A stretch of 64,000 nt of DNA. It comes from Podospora comata. Lineage: Eukaryota > Ascomycota > Sordariomycetes > Sordariales > Podosporaceae. The stretch lies in assembly GCA_017354895.1 (NCBI GenBank), contig CP071497.1, forward strand, positions 2,976,001-3,040,000, read 5' to 3'. The notes below the pieces were generated by a model. It saw only the letters and a program-made list of their open reading frames with translations. It made no database searches and was not told the DNA's origin. How positions within the stretch are numbered: position 1 is the first letter of the stretch; each line of letters opens with the position of its first letter. The translations under genes and the position numbers were made by a program. Positions 1 through 10,006 of this stretch are shown piece by piece.

Positions 1-861
1 GTAGTGTCGGCCTGTGAGACGCAGTCGAGAGCATACCCGAGCTCGTTGCGGGTGTACTCGCGGATCTCTTGAGCACATGTTGGGGAGTGGTAGTCAAAGA
101 CCTTTTCGGCACCGAACCGTTCAACAAGGGCAAAGTTGGAAGGGGAGCATGATGCGATTGGTCTGAGGCCGGCACTAGTGAAAGGAAGAGGAATGGTCAG
201 CGGAGACTCCAAAGAGATGATGGGGACCGAGCTTACTTCTTCAGAAGTTGAATGGCTCTGGTTCCAGACGCCGTGCTGCCTCCAGCAACTAGAACAAATT
301 CTCCTTGCTTTGGCTCACCTCTGCGGAGGTCGTCCAGAGTGGCAGGTACATGAAGTCTGTCAAACAACGATAGCGTTGCGGTGGCAACACCGGTTCCCAA
401 GCTAGCACCCTCCTCGAAGCTCATGTCGTCGGGAAGTCTGAGTAAAAGATCCGCCATTGCTCCCACGTATTGAGAGAACCCCCCAATGGTTTTGACGTTT
501 GAATTGCCGCCAAAAACCATGCCGGCGACCCTATCCCCGACTGAAAGATGCGCAGGAGCGTCTTTCCCGAGGGCAACAATGGTGCCTGCAAAGTCATAAC
601 CATGAATAGCTCCCTGAGCTGGACTGTAATCGAGCATCTTGGCATCTGCTGGGTTGATCGCCACCGCGGCCGTTTTCACTGCCAAGGTTAGATTACGGTG
701 GGTATGGGAGAGGAGGTGACGAGGGTAAACAAACCGATTGCCATATCGGGTGCGAGCGTCGGCACTGCGACATCGTGCTGAATGGCGAGTTTCCCAGGTC
801 CCTGAGCAATAATCGCCGTCTGTGTCCTTGGGAGGGAGAGCTCTGCGTTCAACGAGGGCAT
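1..861 (-). CDS. Trans-acting enoyl reductase (LovC/ApdC type), 3' end off the window
   Basis: Medium-chain dehydrogenase/reductase-fold enoyl reductase that in fungi serves a highly reducing polyketide synthase lacking its own working ER domain. Exons are 861-735, 678-237 and 174-1; both introns have GT..AG ends and the frame stays open to the edge, giving about 247 visible residues. The start at 861 (MPSLNAELSLPRTQTAI) leads into a GroES-like N-terminal domain (NPADAKMLDYSP, then GYDFAGTIVALG) and a Rossmann segment GEFVLVAGGSTASGTRAIQLL. The stretch LRPIASCSPSNF followed by GAEKVFDY closely matches what I remember of LovC. No zinc-ligand pattern of classical alcohol dehydrogenases is visible, as expected for this subfamily. 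It is divergent from the CYP505 gene with a 517-bp shared promoter. A stand-alone quinone-reductase-like enzyme is the main alternative. Confidence 0.85.
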
Positions 862-1378
862 GATTGTGTGTGTTGGCTAAGTGGAATGAAGTTGGATCAA
901 AGGGGTGGGGTAGATGATTAAATTGTCCAGATTATCAGCTTTCAAGATGTCAACAACCTGTTGCAACAATGCCGTCAGACGCCTTGCTTTAAACTGGTGG
1001 TCCACAGCATATTAACCGTTAACCACATCGGGTGAGCCAGACAATCGGGCCTGTCCTGCCGCCGCATTTGCGCTGTCTCGGCGCATTGCACAAAACAAAG
1101 TCACCGAACACAACGCCGAACAGAAGGCCCCGAAATATTTATCAATCCAACCGCCGAGCCAAGACTTCACTCTCAACAGCCGAATTTCGATGGCTCTATC
1201 GAATCTGCGGTGATGTTGCTTACCTATTTCTGCAGAGACCCACCGCAGCAGGGTGGTCCTCGGCGGTGACGGGAATCTAGCATATCCTCCAGCACCCAAT
1301 TTCCAGCAGCGGCTTGAACTATCATAGCCTTTCAGAATAACAGAATCATTTGTGTTCATTCTGGCAATCCAAACACCA
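862..1378. other. Divergent intergenic spacer (enoyl reductase / CYP505)
   Basis: This 517-bp spacer separates two divergently transcribed genes and so must hold both promoters. I see no open gene in it and no regulator site I can name with confidence. Confidence 0.5.
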
Positions 1379-4300
1379 ATGGCGGCAACCGAAATCCTAA
1401 CCTGCCCCGTTGCAGTCGACAAGGAGGCCAACCTGGCTCACTGCCCAGCTCTGTACCCAGGCCAAGCACTCGACACACCCAAGAGCCCCCAAAAGATCGA
1501 AGAAGCAGAAATGATCGACCACTCCAAGCTACTCAAAATTCCGTCTCCAAAGCATGGCCATTACTTCGGCCTGCTGGGTCACGCCCCGGATCTCGACCCT
1601 GACCTGCCTGTCAAGTCGTTCTGGAAGCTGATGGACCAGTATGGAGAGATATTCCAGCTTGACCTCGGGATGGCCTACCCCCGGGTGTTTGTCGGTAGCC
1701 GAGAGCTGGTCAACGAGATGGCGGATGACGAACGGTTCAGCAAGTTTACTCATCGACTGCACAAGGAGATGAGACCGGTGTTTGGTGATGGTTTATTTTC
1801 TGCCGAGTCAACGGACAAGGCTTGGTGGAAGGCTCATAGGCTGCTGGTGCCGATCTTTGGTGAGTTTGTCAAAGTCTTTGACGGGGCTGGGGCTAACATC
1901 GGAAAGGATCGCTGGGGTTGAGCAAGATGTTTGATGACATGTAAGTTTCCTGTGCTGCTTGATATTTTTGGGTGACCTCTTTCTAATTTCTTCATCCCAA
2001 CAGGCAAGATCTTTCGGCGCAGCTTGTGATGAAGTGGGACAGATTTGGCCCAGATCACGAAATCGAATGCATCGACGACATGGCGAGACTGGCATTCGAC
2101 ACCGTTGGGCTCTGTGCTTTCGGTTACCGGTTCAACGAGTTCTACACTGCGGATCATCACCCTTTCATGACCCAGCTCAAGGAAGCCATTGTCGAATCGG
2201 GGAGGCGAGCGAATAGGCCAGAGATCCTCAATCAGTTCTACTGTAAGTATGGCCCGTCAAAGAAACTCTAGCAGACCCATGCTAATCCCGTCAATCAGAC
2301 AAAGAGGAACAGCACCGTCAGGAGAATATCGCCAAGATGAAGGAGCTGTGCAAGAAGATCATCCAAGACCGGATTGACAACCCAAAGCCAGAGGCAAATG
2401 ACCTGCTCAATCTGATGATCCACGGCGTTGATAGGGAGACGGGTGAGAAGCTCACGCGAGAGAATATCGAGTACCAGATCCCAACCTTCCTCGGCGCTGG
2501 GTGAGTCTGCAATATATCGACCAATCCTTTGACAGACATATACTGACAGCTTCTATTAGATACGAGACAACCTCGGCAACCTTGAGCTTTATCTACTACC
2601 TTTTGTGTACGTACCCGGAGACCATGGCCAAGGCCCAGCAGGAGGTGGACGAGGTTGTCGGTGACAAGGTTCTCACATACGAGATGCTGCCCAAATTGAA
2701 ATACCTCGATGCGTGCATCAAAGAAGCGTTGTAAGAAAACCCCCCTTACACTCTGTCCCATATTGCTTCAACTAACCCACTTCTAGACGTATCCAGCACC
2801 CCAGCAGTTTACTCACGAGGTTTGCAGTCAAGGATACAATCTTGGGAGGAAAGTACTTTGTCAGAAAGGGTCAGATGGTGTCGGGCGTCTGGAGGCATTT
2901 CCATAGAGACCCCGTCGTCTGGGGTGCTGATTCAGATGAGTTCAAACCGGAAAGGATGCTGGACAGGAATTTCCAGGCGTTACCACCTAATTCCTGGAAG
3001 CCGGTGAGTCGGAGCCATGTTCCCGGTAACGGTACAATACTGACATTACAACCTTTTCAGTTCGGCGATGGTCAGCGAGCGTGCATTGGACGTGGATTTG
3101 CGGAGCAAGAAATTCTCATCAATGTAGCCATGGTCCTACAAAGATTTGACGTTGAAAAGGCAGACCCCAACTACATTTTGGAGCTCAAAGTGCGTATTGT
3201 TGTCCTTTCCAACCTGGCTTCTTGGGCTTGTCTATTTTCTCTATTCTTTCTACTCAAAGAGGTGATTAGCTGGCTAACCTGACAACAGGGTCAAATGGCT
3301 TTGAAATGTATTGACTTCAAGATACGAGCGAAAAGGCGGTCAGGAAGATCTTCCTTGAGTGGTATCCCTGGCGGCGGCTCCCAGCCAAAGAAGGCTGCCA
3401 CCAAGACAAGACAAAACGTTACACCACAAACCGACAGCAACACTCCCAAGAAGTCCATCACCGTCTTGTTTGGCGGCAACATGGGGACCGCCGAGAGTCT
3501 GATGCAATCGCTTTCGCGCATCGCCCCCGACTTTGGGCTCGCGGTTGACGATGTGAGGACGCTGGACTCTGCCACTGACAGTCTGCCCACGGATCGGCCC
3601 TGTATCATCATCACACCCTCCTACGACGGACGACCTCCGGACAACGCCAAGAAGTTTGTCAAGTGGCTTGAGCAACTTTCCAGCATTGGCACCAAGCTCT
3701 CAGGCGTCAACTATGCTGTGTTCGCATTAGGTAATTCTGATTGGGTGAATACGTTTTACAAGATTCCCAAGCTCATTGACGACACGCTTGAGAGCCTCGG
3801 TGCCGAGCGCCTCGTCGAAACAGGTTATGGAAACGTGAAGCAAGACCTTGTTGGACCGTGGGAAACCTGGGAAGAAGAGCTGTGCCTGGCCCTCTCAGGA
3901 GTGTCGGCTGACAAAGCCCACAAGGCACAGGCAGGCGTCGAAGTGAGCATCGAACGCCATAACCTCAAGACTCTTCCCAGCGTTCTAGGCGGTGATCAAA
4001 TGGGCGTTGGGACCATTGCCGCCATCCGCCAACTGGCTGATACCTCGGTGGGACCAGCGAAATACCACGTCGACGTTCGTCTTCCTCCCAGCTGCCACTA
4101 CCGAGCGGGAGATTACCTCGTTGTTCAAGGCCGCAACTCCACCGAATCGGTTCACCGAACCATGGCCCGTTTCAGTCTCAGCCCAGCAGACACCATGACA
4201 GTTCAATCCTCCAAGAAGGATTTCCTACCATCCCAACCAATGGCAATAGAGCACTTTTTAAGACAACGTGTCGAGCTCGCCGCACCCATCACCAAACGCC

Positions 4301-5178
4301 AGCTCCTCACGCTCTCCCTCCACGCGGAAGATTCCTCCCCGGAGAAAGCCCATCTTCTCAACCTCACTCAGGACTCCGCCTATGAAGACCTGCTCACAAA
4401 CCGGCACTCTGTCCTCGATGTTCTCAGCACCATCCCTACCTTGGCCCTCCCTTTTGGAGTCTTTATCGATCTCCTCCCTCCCCTTGCACCGAGGGTGTAC
4501 AGCATTTCGTCTTCTCCCCTCTCCCCGTCTTCGGGAACACTCCAGTCTGGCCTCGTCGCATCCATCACGTTTGACCTGTTCCAATCCCCTGCCTTGAGCG
4601 GTCACGGAACATTCAACGGCGTTGCCTCATCCTACCTCTCCTCCCGCAAGATAGGGGATGAGATATCTTGTCTTGTACGTCCCACAACACTGTCGTTCCA
4701 GCTCCCAAAAGACATCTCCAAACCAATCGTCATGGTTGCGGCAGGCAGCGGGATTGCCCCCATGAGGGGTCTTCTCCAAGAGCGAGCCGAGCTGATGAAG
4801 CAAGGTGGTGAGTTCGGCGAGGCGGTTCTCTTCTTTGGGTGTAGGGATGAGGAAACAGATTATTTGTACAAGGAGGAGCTGGAAAGGTGGGAGAGGGGGG
4901 GGGTGGTCAGGGTCGTGCCGTGTTTTTCTCGGCCGGGGGGGAAGAAGGGGAGGTATGTCACTGATGCTTTGTGGGAAGAACGGGATAGGATGTGGGAAGT
5001 GGTTGAGAAGGGGGGCAGGATTTTCACTTGTGGGAGTGCTGCTAGACTTGGGAGGAGTGCTGGGGAGGTTTGGAGGAGGATTTGGGAGGAGAAGTCGGGA
5101 CAAGGGGGGGAGAGAGAGGGAGAGGAGTGGTTGGAGGAGATCAAGGGAGATGGGAGGTATGTTTGTGATGTTTACTGA
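1379..5178 (+). CDS. CYP505-family self-sufficient cytochrome P450:NADPH-P450 reductase fusion
   Basis: Single-polypeptide monooxygenase of the BM3/P450foxy type; relatives hydroxylate fatty acids or polyketide chains using NADPH. Exons: 1379-1859, 1907-1940, 2004-2242, 2299-2500, 2560-2730, 2787-3003, 3061-3189, 3289-5178; the sum closes in frame at 1120 residues. Heme part: I-helix GAGYETT near residue 318, ExxR (EALR) near 375, and heme loop FGDGQRACIG at 449-458. Linker about 490-545. Reductase part: FMN site FGGNMGTAE near 550, FAD site RVYSISSSP near 892, NADPH site AAGSGIAPMRG near 972, C-terminus RYVCDVY. The N-terminus is about 60 residues longer than in BM3 and carries no clear membrane anchor; a later ATG (MIDHSKLL) is an alternative start. 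In the I-helix the usual AGHETT is AGYETT. Its divergent enoyl-reductase neighbour suggests a role in polyketide tailoring, which is inference. Confidence 0.95.
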
Positions 5179-6336
5179 GGGTTTGTTTTTCGCAGTGATT
5201 TCACGTATAGTAGGTATTTCGCCAAGTATGGTTCTGAGGTAATATAGAGTGGAATTGAACGGTAAACGTGAAGCAAGAGCCCAACTGCGTTTGACCATGC
5301 CTGGCGTGATATGACGCAGTTCTTGGAGGGTTTTAGCATGTGAGCCTACCTGCATATAGAGGCCCATATTGACTTTCTGCAATTTATGGAATATTACGGT
5401 GCCGGTAAATAGAGCAAGGTCTGAGACGCCTGTGGGAGCGGACACCCACTACGGGTTTTATAGGTAACAGCGAAAAGGTGGTCTGTACCCAAGGGGGCAA
5501 CTGCTTGGTTCATAAGCAGGTTTGCTCTCTCTAAGAAAACACAGGCCCGGGTAGCACAATTGGTGGTCCGCCCTGCTTGGAATTAGACCAGAAATCAGTT
5601 TAACGACTGACAAAGGTGTCCGGGAAGGTTCTGAGTTCGTCTCGCCTCCAACAGTCAGATTATCTATCCCCCTCTCCAAGATAGTAAGAGATTGCCCAGT
5701 TCGACTCTGGGACATGGCGCATTTTTTTATAAAAAGCTGTTACCTATATGTGGTTTGGAGTAAGTCAGATAAAGTACGCGGTAACTTTCCAGTTTCATTT
5801 CTTCTGTTCCTTTGAGTTTTTAAACACCTTCGAGGTGACGTTCTGCAATCCAATCAAAGTCTCCGGGTCGTGTTGACGTCATTTTCAAAGGGGAAGGGGG
5901 GATGAAGCATGCTGCCGTCAAACCACGCCCCAGAGTCATTGTAGTTTTGGCCAAACGCGTTGCCGTCATCCCAGCTCGCGGAAGATTTAGTCATCATCAG
6001 CAATGGGGTGTAAAGTATGCAAGGTACGTAGCTGCCCTTCCGGCTTTGAATGATTAATGGAGATACGCCTAAGGTAGGTGCACGACCTCGGACCGATGGT
6101 GGGAACGGCCCAAGTCCGACTAATGCCTCGCGAATTACGTAGGACGGACTTAGGAGTTAACAAGGACTTAACCATCTACATGGAACCGGGTGGTGGCAAT
6201 CATTAAGTATGTGGCAAGCTCTCAATTGACAGTCTTCAATTCATTGTCTGATGTTACGAATACCGCATTCCGGTGCCGTCGTCACCCACCTACTTTGCAA
6301 GTTCTCTGCCTTTGTACCGGTCATACCTCGCACCTC
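5179..6336. other. Intergenic spacer with a Pol III-like locus
   Basis: No protein gene is supported here. The middle part (about 5545-5727) carries tRNA-like promoter boxes and a T-run and is listed separately. The remainder shows no repeat or gene I recognise. Confidence 0.5.
5545..5727 (+). ncRNA. tRNA-like RNA polymerase III candidate (tRNA-derived element or Pol III ncRNA)
   Basis: An A-box match (TAGCACAATTGG) lies at 5552-5563 and a B-box match (GTTCGACTC) at 5699-5707. The B-box sits in a perfect T-arm: a 5-bp stem CCCAG/CTGGG enclosing the 7-nt loop TTCGACT (5695-5711 region). A run of seven T follows at about 5722-5728, as for Pol III termination. The boxes are about 147 bp apart, far more than in a mature tRNA. 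The 7-nt stretches that should form the acceptor stem (GCCCGGG and ACATGGC) pair only partly. It is therefore not an intact tRNA gene; an eroded intron-bearing tRNA, a SINE-like element or another Pol III RNA are all possible. Confidence 0.4.
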
Positions 6337-7233
6337 ATGGCCACCTCATCTCCTCGGACGACGAATGTCTGGGAGGTTGTCGACTTTGTGGGAACTCATC
6401 ACGACACGTACGCGGCAATCTCCCCGGCCAATGCGGACTTGTGTGGAAAATCGGTTCTCATCACGGGCGCCTCCAGGGGAATCGGCATGGCAACCGGCAT
6501 TCGCTTTGCCGTGGCTGGATGTTCCAAGATTGCTCTGGCAGCCCGCTCTTCTCTTCGTCAGGTCGAGCAAGAGATCAAAGCTGCTGCTGTTGCCGCAGGC
6601 CGAGAGGAACCTCTCGTCCTTACCTTGAACATGGATGTGACTGTGGAGGAGTCGGTCACTGAAGCTGTGGATAAGGTATCCAAGGCATTTGGAGGAAGTC
6701 TGGATGTCCTGATCGCCAACGCGGGCTACCTGCCAGAATGGAGACCTGTTGTGGAGTCTGATCCGACGGAATGGTGGAAGACTTGGGAGATCAACATAAT
6801 GGGGACCTACCTTTGTGCGAAGTCTTTTATCCCGCTGCTGTTGAAGTCGTCCATCAAGACTTTCATCGCCGTCTCCTCTGCTGGAGCACACGCACTATTC
6901 TACGGAGCCTCAGCATACCAGACCACCAAATTTGCAACCCTAAGGTTCACCGAGTTCATCGACCAGGAGTACCACGACAAAGGCCTGATTGCTATTGCGA
7001 TTCACCCAGGAGCGGTCAAAACAGAACTGGCATTGAATATGCCCGAGGAGCATCATACCATCCTCCAGGACACGCCCGAGTTACCTGCCGACGCCATGGT
7101 ATGGCTTGCTAAGGAACGCAGAGAGTGGCTTGCGGGCCGATTTTTCAGCTGCTGCTGGGATGTCGATGAATTGGAAAATCGGAAAGATGAGATCATAAGC
7201 CGTGACTTGCTGAAATTTAGACTTACTATCTGA
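6337..7233 (+). CDS. Classical short-chain dehydrogenase/reductase
   Basis: NAD(P)-dependent oxidoreductase of 298 residues in one exon. The cofactor motif TGASRGIG lies near residue 41, an NAG motif (LIANAGY) near 125, the catalytic Ser in AVSSAGAH and the YxxxK pair in SAYQTTKFA near 193. An IHPGAVKTEL motif follows, as usual after the active site. I chose the ATG at 6337 (MATSSPRTTNVWEVVDF) because the domain starts about 35 residues later and no upstream in-frame ATG is present. The family covers many substrates, so the substrate is unknown. It lies downstream of, and on the same strand as, the CYP505 gene, which makes a tailoring role possible but unproven. Confidence 0.9.
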   Translation: MATSSPRTTNVWEVVDFVGTHHDTYAAISPANADLCGKSVLITGASRGIGMATGIRFAVAGCSKIALAARSSLRQVEQEIKAAAVAAGREEPLVLTLNMDVTVEESVTEAVDKVSKAFGGSLDVLIANAGYLPEWRPVVESDPTEWWKTWEINIMGTYLCAKSFIPLLLKSSIKTFIAVSSAGAHALFYGASAYQTTKFATLRFTEFIDQEYHDKGLIAIAIHPGAVKTELALNMPEEHHTILQDTPELPADAMVWLAKERREWLAGRFFSCCWDVDELENRKDEIISRDLLKFRLTI

Positions 7234-8241
7234 GCGGGTCTATTTCTCAGTAACGAACGAGAGCCATGGTTAAATTGGTCGAGTTCATTTATTTATCTCA
7301 TCTGAAGCTTCAGGGAAAATGGTGACTTTAATTTACAGATGTTGTTCTCTAAGAACAGTTGTGGATAGACCCATCCCAATAAAATGGAGATTAACAAAAT
7401 GGAGATTAGAACCAAATACTAAGACGACACCCAATTGAGGTCCTGGCTGTAATGCGCGGCAGTGTTGATCAAGCACCCACACCCCAACCAACTGGCAGCG
7501 TGAGGAGCCCATGCTATCCCCATCCCAACATTCAAGAATAAATGGCAGTAGGAGGAACCGTTGTTGTTATCTCAGCCTTTAAACACCTAACCTCTCAGCA
7601 GCGTGAGAACCGTCCAACATCATTACCTAACGTACATTATAAGCGAGTTATCAGGTATCCAAGTATCTGAAATATTTCTACAACGTTCCTACACTTGTTT
7701 CTGCCACTTACAGGCATTTCTCGTGTGATCAAATGAAAATCTATTACATCCTGGATAACTTCGATCAATGTTTGCACAGCATGATAGCGCGAAAACATGA
7801 GATGGGAACGTCACGAGAGGTATATGCCTCTGGCTCAGAACCTGGACTTGAGCGGAAGAGACAGCTCAAGGGCCCAACCAGCCAGTGTGTCCAAATATGG
7901 TGCCGTTCGAAACAGCAGGCAATATTGATCCTGGCTATATCTCGGCAGGTCACACAGTTAGTTGTCGACGTCGATGGCTGTAGGCTGTGCTCGATCCTGT
8001 TATGGAGTTTTGTGCACTGTGTAAATAATTTCCTCACTGTGCAACCTGCCAGGAAGCGCTGACCCAACACTGCTACATACGGCCCACGTTTCACCTCGCG
8101 CGTTCTTGGCCACTTTGAGGCTGACTTCGCCGCGGCTCAAATCTTCCAGCTCAAACACCAGAAGCAGTCGCCCATGAGGAAATCAGTCACCAAGATCTCT
8201 TAGGAAACACCACAAAATTGCCATGATGGATTCAGACTCAG
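7234..8241. other. Intergenic spacer
   Basis: About 1 kb without a convincing gene. It must hold the promoter of the membrane-protein gene that starts near 8223-8242. Short open frames here have no family features and no splice-supported extension. Confidence 0.45.
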
Positions 8242-9073
8242 ATGTTGAGGTACTTGAGCGATCTAGCCTGCTTTTCTCCGCAGTCAAACGCCGCGTCGCC
8301 ATCACCAGAGCTACTTGGCCTCACTCCAACTGGGGTGGCGTTATGGAGAACATTTGAAACCCGGCGTAGCTCTGCCGAATGGTATTTGAGTAGATACTAC
8401 GAGCATCTCAACGTTCTGGAGCCCAACGAGCCGATCGAAGATCTAGGTGGGTTTCCCTTCCCAATTATCAGTTGTACCTCGATATCTTACACATCTGCTG
8501 TACATGTAGATGCCGCAATTCATGCCGCGGTTTTCGGAACGCACCAAAGCCAGCACCTCACTGGACTTAGGGTTTGTGCTGATAGAGTTGCACGGGACGT
8601 CTTCATGATGCAAGAAATACTCGCCTATATTCAGGAGGTGAGGAGCTCCTCTAACGCGGCGAAGCAGCTTGCCATCCCGGGTATTGCGGCAGCAGGAAGG
8701 TAAGATTATGATTTCAGTTTGCTCCCTTGCCCTTCTCCTCCAATTATACCAGCTAACATCCGCATCTAGTCTCACAAATACCGCTGTTTCCGCATGGCTT
8801 TTCCCAGCGAAGATCGCTATATGGGTCGCGCTGTTATCTATTGGAGTGGCCGTATTAACCGGGATGGTCGGCTACGCCCTATGGCCTCGTGATCTCAACA
8901 AGCACTACCAAAGTAAACAAGCCCGAATACAGATATTGAGGCGTGCAGTGGAGGGGCAGTATGATGTCGTCGAAATCAACAAGCAGCAGACATTGCTCAA
9001 ACCAAAGACTTTTGCACACCTAAAGTCAGATTTGATGTATCACTGGCCAAAAGAAGATGAGCCTGAGAGTTGA
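8242..9073 (+). CDS. Membrane protein of unknown family, paralogue A
   Basis: Unknown fungal protein related to the gene at 12673-13521 over its whole length. Exons 8242-8446, 8510-8699 and 8770-9073 give 232 residues, with intron positions matching the paralogue exactly. Shared blocks are LTPTG, RYYEH, a helical segment ending in IPGIAAAG, and a long hydrophobic stretch (PAKIAIWVALLSIGVAV then a WPRDLN boundary) near residues 143-172, read as one long membrane helix or a tight hairpin. A charged helical tail ends in HLKSDLMYHWPK. Oddity: the paralogue's N-terminus (MESDSHVEVVERS) is mirrored here from the ATGs at 8223/8226 (MDSDSDVEVLERS), but that frame does not run into the rest. Either the start has moved to 8242, a 1-nt shift has occurred, or a 34-nt intron (8250-8283) restores phase. 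Function is not inferable. Confidence 0.7.
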
Positions 9074-10006
9074 AGTGTCCAGAGGGCAAGACGTGCAAAT
9101 TTACTTATCGCTGGAATTTACCTGCTCATGCCCGAGGTTGAGAAATTTACATCTGTGATCCTCCTTCCCATCCTGAGGGTGTTGCAAAAGCATTTCATCA
9201 ACCCAACCTGGTAGGTATTTAGATTGGTTCCATTTGCATTAGCTGTCGTCTTGTTGGTCTCGGAACGGATCGTGAAGAAGCTACCCCACAATGACCACGA
9301 TTGCGGTCCTTTCTTCCTTGCAGTGGCCTTTTTGGAAAGTTTAGGAATTGGGACGCCCTGAAATGTCCCAAAATGTCTCACCGTCCTCCCAGCTTCATTT
9401 GAGAAGCGCTTTGCAACCCCGGCCCATCTCGAAGCATCTGGAACATTTACCTCCCGCCACCACAGTCGCCCATCTTCAGCAAGATGGCGCCTCCCTTGCG
9501 CTCACGCACCCCTGGTAGGTCTTTGTTTGCAGCTAACAGTCTGCAATGTCGTAGTTTGTATTGAGAACCCTCGACGGTCCACTGACCAGGTTGCTGCGAT
9601 ATGGTGATAACCTCCAGCCTTTCCCATGGCATCTGCCGCTACTAATAATCTACTTTGGAGATTCAGTCGAGATCGCCTGTCTTTGCCCATAGAGAAGGCA
9701 TGAGCAAATACTTTCGGACCCTGCCCCAGACACAACAACACCCGATCCTTTCTTCAGCTCGATCTGTTAGACGGTGGAATCGGCGAGATATCTTTATCCT
9801 TGGTTACAAGGTTCTGGTTCAACCCAATTGCGACGATAGCTCATACAAGCCTGGGCTGCTCCCGCTGGTCAGACCGGTGCCACTGTTCCAACTGCCGGTT
9901 CCTCAAGAGCGCTTATCAGCTTGTCTTTTCAAACCGTCATGTTGATGGTGCAGCTATAAGCTGGTACCTACTCAATCAAGAAAGAGAAAAAAATCCAAGA
10001 TTTTAA
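9074..10006. other. Convergent intergenic spacer
   Basis: About 930 bp between the 3' ends of paralogue A and the glycine-rich membrane-protein gene. Short open frames on both strands lack family features; I see no repeat or RNA gene. Confidence 0.45.
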
